From Sphaerisporangium perillae (GTDB lineage Bacteria; Actinomycetota; Actinomycetes; Streptosporangiales; Streptosporangiaceae): a stretch of 64,000 bases of DNA. The stretch is from positions 1-64,000 of the forward strand of contig NZ_JALLPO010000028.1 of the NCBI RefSeq assembly GCF_023276435.1, given 5' to 3'. Numbering within the stretch: position 1 is the stretch's first letter; each line of letters starts with the position of its first letter. Below are positions 7,660-14,475 of the stretch, piece after piece. The notes beneath the pieces were generated by a model. It worked only from the letters and a program-made list of their open reading frames with translations. It was not told the DNA's origin and ran no database searches. A program made the translations under genes and the position numbers.

Positions 7660-9822
7660 GTGAGTCCTTCCTGCGGCCCGAGCCGCCACCGCTTGGGCCT
7701 GCTCGTCGCCACCGCGATCGTCGTGATCGCCTCCTGCCTCACCTTCGTTCCCGCCGTGGCGGCCGACTCCCTGCTGTCGCAGGGCAAGCCGGCCACCGCC
7801 TCCTCATCGGAGAGCGCCGCCTTCGGCGCCGCCCTGGCCGTCGACGGCGACCCCGGCACCCGGTGGTCCAGCGGGTTCAGCGACCCCCAGTGGATCCAGG
7901 TGGACCTCGGCGCGAGCGCCGCCGTCAGCCGCGTGGTGCTCACCTGGGAGGCCGCCTACGCCAGTGCGTTCCAGATCCAGGTCTCCCCCGACGCGGCGAA
8001 CTGGACCTCCGTCTACTCCACCACCACCGGCACCGGCGGCACCCAGGACCTCACGGTGAACGGCACCGGGCGCTACGTCCGCATGTACGGCACCCAGCGG
8101 GCCACCGCCTACGGCTACTCGCTGTTCGAGTTCCAGGTCTACGGCTCGACGGGAAGCGCCCCCGGCTGCGGCGGCAACGCCGCGCAGGGACGCCCGGCCA
8201 CCGCCTCCTCCACCGAGAGCATCGCCTTCCCGGCGTCCGGCGCGGTCGACGGCGACCCCGGCACCCGGTGGGCGAGCGCGTTCAGCGACCCGCAGTGGCT
8301 GCAGGTCGACCTCGGCTCGAGCACGCAGATCTGCGGCGTCACCCTCACTTGGGAGGCGGCCTACGGCAGGGCCTTCCAGATCCAGGTCTCCCCCGACGCG
8401 GCGAACTGGACCCCCGTCTACTCGACCACCACCGGCACCGGCGGCACCCAGGACCTCACGGTGAACGGCACCGGGCGCTACGTCCGCATGTACGGCACCC
8501 AGCGGGCCACCGCCTACGGCTACTCGCTGTTCGAACTGGCCGTGCGCACCGGCTCGGGATCCAGCCCGACCCCGACGCCGACCGTCACCCCGACCGACCC
8601 GGGCGGCGACAAGCTGCTGTCGTACGGCAGGACCGGCGTCGCCTCCAGCAGCCAGGACGACGCGAACTGCGGAGGCTGCGGCCCGGCCAAGGCGTTCGAC
8701 CGCGACCCGGCGACCCGGTGGGCGACCAGCGCGACCACCGGCTGGGTCGATCCCGGCTGGATCTACGTCGACCTCGGCGCCACCGCGCAGGTGCACAAGG
8801 TCGTGCTCCAGTGGGACCCCGCCTACGCCACGGCGTACCAGATCCAGGTCTCCCCCGACGCGGCGAACTGGACCTCCATCTACTCCACCACCACCGGCAC
8901 CGGTTTCAAGCAGACCCTCACGGTGAACGGCACCGGGCGCTACGTCCGCATGTACGGCACCCAACGGGCCACCGCCTACGGCTACTCGCTGTGGGAGTTC
9001 CAGGTCTACGGCACCGGCGGCGCCCCCATCACCCCGCCGCCGCTCCCGCCCGACCCGCGCGACCCCCCGCAGCTGGTGTGGAGCGACGAGTTCAACGGCA
9101 CGGCGGGCACCAAGCCGGACGCGGCCAAGTGGCGGCCCGAGGTCGGCCCCGGCGTCAACAACGAGCTGCAGTTCTACACCAACAACGACAACGCCTCGAT
9201 GGACGGCGCCGGCAACCTGGTGATGGAGGCCCGTAAGCAGGCCACCCCCGGCTCCTCGTGCCCGACCGACCCGCTGACCGGCAGCGGCACCTGCCAGTAC
9301 ACCTCCTCGCGGATCAACACCTACGGGAAGTTCAGCTTCACCTATGGCCGCGTGGAGGCCAGGATCAAGGTGTCCGGCACCAAGGGCCTGTGGCCGGCGT
9401 TCTGGATGCTGGGCGCCGACTTCTTCGACCAGGGCAGGCCCTGGCCCTACGTCGGCGAGATCGACATCATGGAGCACCTGGGCCGCGAACCGCAGACCGT
9501 CTACTCGACCATCCACGCGCCGGCCTACTTCGGCGGCGGCGGGTTCGGTTCGCCGTACTCCATCTCCGGCGACTTCGCGAGCGGCTTCCACGTCTTCGCG
9601 GTCGACTGGAACAGCCAGGGCATGAAGTTCACGGTAGACGGCAACACCATCCACACGGTGGACCGGGCGACGCTGGAGGCGACGCGCGGGCCGTGGGTGT
9701 TCGACCATCCGTTCTTCGTCATCCTGAACAACGCCGTGGGCGGCGACTGGCCCGGCCCACCGGACGCCACCACCGTCTTCCCGCAGAGGATGCTCGTCGA
9801 CTACGTCCGCGTCTACCAGTGA
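7660..9822 (+). CDS. secreted GH16 beta-glucanase with three F5/8C (discoidin-like) domains
   Basis: 720 residues from a GTG with GAGGAG five bases before it. A signal peptide of about 35 residues (ending AVAADS) is followed by three F5/8 type C domains (about residues 36-165, 170-295, 320-455). A Pro/Thr linker lies between the second and third, a Pro-rich linker follows the third, and a C-terminal GH16 domain (about 475-720) carries the catalytic GEIDIMEH motif (two Glu flanking Asp). It probably hydrolyses extracellular beta-1,3- or mixed-linkage glucan (laminarinase-like), with the discoidin modules binding polysaccharide. Parts of the three modules are nearly identical at the DNA level. 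It is divergent from the importer across shared operators. Confidence 0.93.
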   Translation: MSPSCGPSRHRLGLLVATAIVVIASCLTFVPAVAADSLLSQGKPATASSSESAAFGAALAVDGDPGTRWSSGFSDPQWIQVDLGASAAVSRVVLTWEAAYASAFQIQVSPDAANWTSVYSTTTGTGGTQDLTVNGTGRYVRMYGTQRATAYGYSLFEFQVYGSTGSAPGCGGNAAQGRPATASSTESIAFPASGAVDGDPGTRWASAFSDPQWLQVDLGSSTQICGVTLTWEAAYGRAFQIQVSPDAANWTPVYSTTTGTGGTQDLTVNGTGRYVRMYGTQRATAYGYSLFELAVRTGSGSSPTPTPTVTPTDPGGDKLLSYGRTGVASSSQDDANCGGCGPAKAFDRDPATRWATSATTGWVDPGWIYVDLGATAQVHKVVLQWDPAYATAYQIQVSPDAANWTSIYSTTTGTGFKQTLTVNGTGRYVRMYGTQRATAYGYSLWEFQVYGTGGAPITPPPLPPDPRDPPQLVWSDEFNGTAGTKPDAAKWRPEVGPGVNNELQFYTNNDNASMDGAGNLVMEARKQATPGSSCPTDPLTGSGTCQYTSSRINTYGKFSFTYGRVEARIKVSGTKGLWPAFWMLGADFFDQGRPWPYVGEIDIMEHLGREPQTVYSTIHAPAYFGGGGFGSPYSISGDFASGFHVFAVDWNSQGMKFTVDGNTIHTVDRATLEATRGPWVFDHPFFVILNNAVGGDWPGPPDATTVFPQRMLVDYVRVYQ
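7969..8129 (+). repeat. internal F5/8C coding repeat, copy 1 of 3
   Basis: A 161-bp segment of the GH16 gene encodes the second half of discoidin module 1 (FQIQVSPDAANW to YGYSLF). It is nearly identical in DNA sequence to 8374-8534 and 8836-8996, with only scattered differences over 161 bases. Confidence 0.9.
8374..8534 (+). repeat. internal F5/8C coding repeat, copy 2 of 3
   Basis: Second copy of the 161-bp repeat inside the GH16 gene, in the same frame as copy 1. The first halves of the modules are much more diverged than this segment, which points to local homogenisation. Confidence 0.9.
8836..8996 (+). repeat. internal F5/8C coding repeat, copy 3 of 3
   Basis: Third copy, starting YQIQ instead of FQIQ and ending YSLWE instead of YSLFE; the interior is again almost identical to copies 1 and 2 at the DNA level. 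Confidence 0.88.
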
Positions 9823-9898
9823 TCCGTCCGCTCTGCCGCCCCACCGTGTGAGCGGCACCGGGGTTCCGTCACGGCGGAGCCCCGGTCACCGCTCGGGC

Positions 9899-9939
9899 GC
9901 GAAGGCCGGTGCCCCCACCCATGGGGCACCGGCCTTCGC
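9899..9939. terminator. bidirectional hairpin terminator between GH16 and the NACHT gene
   Basis: A perfect 17-bp stem (9899-9915 with 9923-9939) encloses a 7-base loop. It sits between two convergent genes, 76 bases after the GH16 stop and 17 bases after the NACHT-gene stop, so it can end transcription from either side. Confidence 0.85.
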
Positions 9940-9956
9940 CGTGCCCGGCCGGCCGC

Positions 9957-12900
9957 TCACAGGCCCGCGATGACCCGCTTGACCTTGTTGCGCTCGGACT
10001 CGCTCAGGCCCTGCCGTTCGAGGTACTCCCGCAGGTCCCGGACCAGATTCGTCGTCTCCAACGCGCCCCGCAACCGGTCCAGCGGCCGGATGGCCTTCAC
10101 CGCGCCGGCGCGTTCCTCGGGGGTCAGCCACTTGTCGGCGGCGATCGAGGCGAGCAGCCGCACACCGCTCGCCTTGTCCACCTCGGCGAGGGATCTGGCC
10201 GCCGCGACCGCGGTGCCGGCGTCGGAGTGCTGGGAGGCCAGCTTCACCAGCGCCCGCGACCCGCGCTCGGCGTCCACGGTCACGAGCCCCTGGGCGGCCT
10301 TCAGCTGGTGACCGCTGGAGAGCGTCCGCGCGTCGGCGAGCTTGGCGAGCAGCCGCGCGCCGGCGTCCCGGTCGGCCTTGGCCACCGCCACGGCGGAGTC
10401 CACGCGGTAGCGGTCCGGGCATCTGCGGTCCAGGGCCAGCTCGGTCAGGACACCGACGCCCGCCACCGGGTCGATCTCGGTAATGACGACGCCCAGCTGG
10501 TAGCGGTCCCTGCCGCCGAGCCCCGGCTCCGCGGCGGCGGCGGACAGGAGGGCGACAGCGCGGCCGGTGTCGATGACCGCGAGCTCGCGGGCGGCCTCCC
10601 CCCGGTGCCGCGTCTCCAGCCCGGACGCGGCGACCAGCGACTCCAGCAGGGCCGCCGCCTCGCCGGCGTCGATCGCCCCGGCCAGGCGGGCGGCGGCCAG
10701 CCTGACCTCCGGGACGCCGTCCTCCTCGCGGACCAGCGCCGCCAGCGCGGCGAGTCCCCGGGCGGCGGCCGGCTCGGCGAGCAGGCCGGCGGCCCTCAGC
10801 CGGATCGGCGCGGGAGCGACCCGGTCCCGGGCGAGGGCTTCCAGCGCGCGCACGGCGACGGACCCGTCCTCGCGCACGAGCTGCTCGGCGGCGGCCATGC
10901 GCGTCCGCGCCTCCGCCTTGGCGTCCTGCGCGATGGCGGCCAGGGCCGCGCATCCGCCGTCGAGATCGACGTTGATCAGGAGCTGGGCGGCGGTCAGCCG
11001 GTGAGCCGCCAGGGCGGTGCCGTCCCTGGCGAGATAGTCGAGGGTGTCCATGCCGTAGGCGGAGTGGTACTTCAGCAGGTCGCGAGCCGCGTCGAGCCTG
11101 CGGCCGCTGTCGCCTCCCGAGTTGCGGCCGATGCGCCGCAGGGCGTCCACGCCACGGTCGTGGTCGTGCTGCAGCAGTGTGTGCGCCGCCATGAGGTCCT
11201 CGTACGCGAGCGTCTCATCGTCGATCAGTGCGCCCAGCGCCCGGACGCCGCGTCCCTCGTCGAGGTCGAGCAGGGTGCGCGCCGCGTCATGCCGATGGAA
11301 TCCGTTCATCCTCGTATCGGTCACCACCTGTTCGAGCGCCGACACGCAGCACGCCACGTCCAGCTCGGCCAGCGAGCGGGCCACCCCCACCCAGTGATCT
11401 CCGGCGGTCGGCGGGGCGAGCACCATGTCGCGGAACGCGGCGGTGGCCCTCTTGTGGATCTCCTCCGGGAGGCGCACGCCCTGCCGTGCCAGCTCGGCGA
11501 CGAACTCGGCGTTCACCACCCGGCTCCCCGGGCGCAGCAGCCGGGCCAGCGGGCGTCCGAGATTCACCGCGTTCCCGGCCCAGATCGCGGCGAGGAAGAG
11601 CTTGACCTCCAGGTCCGGCCAGGGCCAGCGGTCCTGGGGCGCGAGGAGCCCGGCGCGGCCGAACCGGCGGGGACGCGGGTGCCTTCCGGCGAGGAAGCGC
11701 GCCGTGAGGTACTCCTGGATCGTGTGGTGAATGAAGGCGAAGTCCCCCGACCCCCTCTCCACGACCAGCCCGCTCTGCCGGAGCGCCTCCGCCACGATGG
11801 CCTGCCACCGTTCCGGGGTCATCCCGGAGGGGGGCGCGAGGACGGAGGCGACCTGCGGATCGGGCGAGGGCAGCGAGTACTGCCGGCGATGCCCGAGCTC
11901 CGACAGGACCAGGAGCAGGTTGTCCAGCAGGAGGTCGGCCGCGCGTTCGGCGTCCTGCCCGTAGGGGCGTGCCTGCTCGCGCAGCTGCGCCCGGATGTCC
12001 ACCGCCTCCCTGGCCTTGGTGAGCAGGCGCTGGACGAACCTCTCGTACAGCTCCGCGCGGCTGAGGGGCAGCCGCTCGCGGGGGTCGGCGGCGAACACGA
12101 CGCACAGCATCGTGGCGAGCAGCGGGATGCGCGCGAGCTGGCGGATGCCGCTGCGCCGGAGCTGCTCGACGAAGGCGGCGGAGGTCTCCTCGGGGCGGGG
12201 CATGCCGAGGGCCTCGAACCATCCGGTGGCGAACGTGCCGAGCTGCTCATCGGTGAACGGCTCGATGACGAACGACGGGCTGTCCTCGGCGGCCAGCCTG
12301 TTGAGGGAGTGCGCGGGCAGCGGCCGGCTCGCGACCACGAAGCGCGTGTGGGGTGAGGTCCTGCGCAGTCGCGCGATGCGGCGGAGGGTGGTCTCGCGGT
12401 CCTCCAGGTTCATGACCTCGTCGGCGCCGTCCACGAGCACGAGCCAGCGCACGCCGGGTAGCGGTTCCTGGGCGAACAGCTCGGCGAGCCCGCCGCGGCC
12501 CAGGCTGATCCCGAGGTGCTCGGTCACCCCGGCGGCGAGCGCCTCGGGCAGCGACGTGCGCCGGACCAGGGCCGAGATGTGCACCAGGACGGGCACGAAC
12601 TCGGCCTCCTGCCCGCCGAGCCAGCCGGTGGCCGCGACGTCGGTGATGTGGCGCAGCAGGCTGGACTTCCCCGCGCCGGGCCCGCCGATGATCTGCGCGC
12701 CCTGGTGCAGCCGCACGATGTCGTCCGCCTGGACGGTCTCCTGCTGGACGACGGTCTGGCCGTCCTCCGGTCGCTCCTCGGGCACCGGCGAGGCCTGCTG
12801 CTTGAGGTACACCTTGTGCAGGGGCGGTGCGCTGACGCCGGTCAGCGAGTACGGGTGTTCCCTGGCGGCGTCGCGCGCCGCCTCCAGGTAGTCGCGTAAC

Positions 12901-13589
12901 GGCTCGGTGAGATGGCGGCGGCCCGCCGCGCGGAGCTGGTCGCCGGAGAGCAGGTCGAACCACGCGCGGTTGGCCGTGCCGGACCGCTGCGCCGGGCCGA
13001 TCTCCGGGTAGGACTCAAGGACGGCGCCCGCCGGAGTGAGCCGGATGACCGGCGTGTCGTGCTCGACCAGCCCGTCCATCCGCACGACGCCGCAGATCGA
13101 GCCGGTCCGCCAGTTGAGGGCGGGGGCTCCGCTGTGCCCGGGGCTCGCCCTGCCGCCGGCGACCCGCAGCAGGCGGGTGCCGCCGGAGCGTACCGAGACC
13201 CCCTCGCAGAAGGCGCGCACCGGTTCGCCCTCACGGTACCGTCCGCGGGGGTATCCGTAGATCCACAGCTCGTCGCCGGGCTCGGCCGCGTCGCTCAGCG
13301 ACACGAAGGGGTGGTCGAGGTCCCGGGGCGTCCGGAGCAGCGCGAGGTCCGGCCCTCCCCCCGCCTCCGGACGTACCCGGCCCGGCATGACCTCCAGATC
13401 GAGCATGCGCTCGCCCCACACCGCCTCGACGGCGGCCGGGAGCGGCCGGTCGGCGGGGGCGAGGACATGGGCGCAGGTCAGGACCAGCCCTGGAGCGATG
13501 AAGAAGCCGGTCCCCTCCTGGCCCCGGCGGCCGAGGGCGAGGGTGGAGGCGCAGAAGGCTTCGCGCAGGCGGGAACGGTCCCCTGTCAT
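9957..13589 (-). CDS. trypsin-like peptidase - NACHT NTPase - HEAT-like repeat protein (NLR-like)
   Basis: 1210 residues. Residues 1-200 form a trypsin-like peptidase with triad His41 (TCAHV), Asp81 (PDLALL) and Ser153 (PGHSGAP). A linker of about 100 residues leads to a STAND/NACHT NTPase with Walker A GGPGAGKS (302-309) and a Walker B-like LVLVDGADEV near 390, then the winged-helix part. From about 690 to 1180 there are repeated alpha-helical units with recurring Ala/Leu and D-x-x-x-G-V patterns, like HEAT repeats. No signal peptide or membrane segment is seen. The ATG overlaps the stop of the Trypco1 gene (ATGA), so the two are coupled. Trypsin-NACHT proteins with Trypco partners are predicted bacterial immunity or conflict systems (Aravind group); a role here in phage or stress sensing is inference. 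Confidence 0.9.
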   Translation of the reverse strand: MTGDRSRLREAFCASTLALGRRGQEGTGFFIAPGLVLTCAHVLAPADRPLPAAVEAVWGERMLDLEVMPGRVRPEAGGGPDLALLRTPRDLDHPFVSLSDAAEPGDELWIYGYPRGRYREGEPVRAFCEGVSVRSGGTRLLRVAGGRASPGHSGAPALNWRTGSICGVVRMDGLVEHDTPVIRLTPAGAVLESYPEIGPAQRSGTANRAWFDLLSGDQLRAAGRRHLTEPLRDYLEAARDAAREHPYSLTGVSAPPLHKVYLKQQASPVPEERPEDGQTVVQQETVQADDIVRLHQGAQIIGGPGAGKSSLLRHITDVAATGWLGGQEAEFVPVLVHISALVRRTSLPEALAAGVTEHLGISLGRGGLAELFAQEPLPGVRWLVLVDGADEVMNLEDRETTLRRIARLRRTSPHTRFVVASRPLPAHSLNRLAAEDSPSFVIEPFTDEQLGTFATGWFEALGMPRPEETSAAFVEQLRRSGIRQLARIPLLATMLCVVFAADPRERLPLSRAELYERFVQRLLTKAREAVDIRAQLREQARPYGQDAERAADLLLDNLLLVLSELGHRRQYSLPSPDPQVASVLAPPSGMTPERWQAIVAEALRQSGLVVERGSGDFAFIHHTIQEYLTARFLAGRHPRPRRFGRAGLLAPQDRWPWPDLEVKLFLAAIWAGNAVNLGRPLARLLRPGSRVVNAEFVAELARQGVRLPEEIHKRATAAFRDMVLAPPTAGDHWVGVARSLAELDVACCVSALEQVVTDTRMNGFHRHDAARTLLDLDEGRGVRALGALIDDETLAYEDLMAAHTLLQHDHDRGVDALRRIGRNSGGDSGRRLDAARDLLKYHSAYGMDTLDYLARDGTALAAHRLTAAQLLINVDLDGGCAALAAIAQDAKAEARTRMAAAEQLVREDGSVAVRALEALARDRVAPAPIRLRAAGLLAEPAAARGLAALAALVREEDGVPEVRLAAARLAGAIDAGEAAALLESLVAASGLETRHRGEAARELAVIDTGRAVALLSAAAAEPGLGGRDRYQLGVVITEIDPVAGVGVLTELALDRRCPDRYRVDSAVAVAKADRDAGARLLAKLADARTLSSGHQLKAAQGLVTVDAERGSRALVKLASQHSDAGTAVAAARSLAEVDKASGVRLLASIAADKWLTPEERAGAVKAIRPLDRLRGALETTNLVRDLREYLERQGLSESERNKVKRVIAGL

Positions 13590-13927
13590 TCCCGCGAATG
13601 GTCCCATTCCATGGTGACCTTCAAAGAGGAGGTCGCGCTGCCCTTCCCGATGACCGCGACGACCTTTCCGGTTTCGACGGCGATCTCGCAGCCGAACTCG
13701 ACGGTGTACTTCGTGGCTCCGCTCTTGGCGAGAGTGGATTGCAATTGGCCGGCGAAAGTGCCGAGCGCACTGGTCACGTCGTCGACGGCGCCGGTGATGG
13801 CGGCCATCGACTCGCCGGACATTCCCGACAATTCTCGCTCTTCATCGTCGTATGCCGCCGGACCCAGCTCTCTGGCCTCGACATACAGCACCGCGTCGCC
13901 GGACGTTTCCAGGCGGACCAATCTCAT
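13586..13927 (-). CDS. Trypsin-co-occurring domain 1 (Trypco1, CU044_2847-like) protein
   Basis: 113 residues starting MRLVRLETSGDAVLYVEARE. It has an amphipathic middle helix (ITGAVDDVTSALGTFAGQL) and a C-terminal beta-rich part (YTVEFGCEIAVETGKVVAVI) followed by a K/T/W-rich end. This matches the pattern of the CU044_2847 family, named Trypco1 because it accompanies trypsin-like peptidases in conflict-system operons. The stop overlaps the start of the peptidase-NACHT gene by ATGA. The ATG at 13927 was preferred over an upstream TTG (13954) because AAGG lies seven bases before it. It is probably a regulator or adaptor of the peptidase; the exact role is not known. Confidence 0.85.
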   Translation of the reverse strand: MRLVRLETSGDAVLYVEARELGPAAYDDEERELSGMSGESMAAITGAVDDVTSALGTFAGQLQSTLAKSGATKYTVEFGCEIAVETGKVVAVIGKGSATSSLKVTMEWDHSRE

Positions 13928-14058
13928 ATCCACACCTTCACCGGTATTGAGCAAAGAACATCGATAAGCGGCACCACAAGACTAGGCGGGCACCACGGCG
14001 ACCGGCAGTCGTTCGGCCACCGAGATCGCCGGCGCGGCCGTTCCCTTCTTTGACGCGC

Positions 14059-14088
14059 CGAGCCCCCGGCCGGACGGCCGGGGGCTCG
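14059..14088. terminator. strong hairpin upstream of the Trypco1 gene
   Basis: A 13-bp perfect GC-rich stem (14059-14071 with 14076-14088) and a 4-base loop. It lies upstream of the minus-strand Trypco1 gene and about 390 bases before GH3, so it does not end an adjacent gene; it could shield the Trypco1-NACHT cassette from transcription crossing this region. The rest of 13928-14475 holds two operators and a promoter before GH3 and no gene that I can support. Confidence 0.75.
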
Positions 14089-14279
14089 GATGGATCACCG
14101 ATGACGGGCCGAGGTGGGCACCTCTGAGGCTTCCTGCTTCACCGGCATCTGCCACCGCGAGCAGTGGTCTTACGTCGCCTCCACAGGCGTTCAGCGTCTC
14201 CGCCTCCCGCCGCATCTCAGCGGCAGGTTTCCGTCCAGCGACGACGATACGTCTTCCTTCGGCCGGCACATTGCGTGCG

Positions 14280-14293
14280 GGAGAGCGCTCTCC
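14280..14293. promoter_or_regulatory. LacI-type operator, perfect GGAGAGCGCTCTCC (distal GH3 site)
   Basis: A perfect 14-bp palindrome about 183 bases before the GH3 start and 161 bp upstream of the proximal site. Two identical operators at this distance are compatible with a repression loop. Confidence 0.75.
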
Positions 14294-14401
14294 AACCGGA
14301 GAGTGCACCTGTGAATCGGGCGATGTCAAGGCTCGCCGGGGACCGGAGTGAAACCTCCAGATGAAACACCGGCAGAGGGCGTCCGGGCGCCGCCCGCCCC
14401 A

Positions 14402-14456
14402 TTGACATCCCCTTCCGGGACGGTGACTCTAGGCGCATACTGGAGAGCGCTCTCCA
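14402..14456 (+). promoter_or_regulatory. GH3 promoter with overlapping operator TGGAGAGCGCTCTCCA
   Basis: A consensus TTGACA (14402-14407) is followed by a poor -10 (GACTCT at 17 bases). The longest palindrome of the window, 16 bp, lies at 14441-14456, just downstream of the expected transcription start and 19 bases before the GTG. A repressor here would block elongation or open-complex formation for GH3. Confidence 0.72.
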
Positions 14457-14475
14457 ACCGCTGAGAGGAAACAGG

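Noticed and set aside
7969-8996. CRISPR-like regularly spaced repeats
   Set aside because: The repeats are 161 bp, in frame and encode discoidin modules; there are no short palindromic repeats or cas genes in the window.
9909-12356. An 815-codon open frame on the plus strand opposite the NACHT gene
   Set aside because: It mirrors codon bias of the minus-strand gene, has no domain and no ribosome site; long antisense open frames are expected at this GC content.
14096-14279. Short open frames upstream of GH3
   Set aside because: They overlap the operator region and have no ribosome site or protein-like composition.
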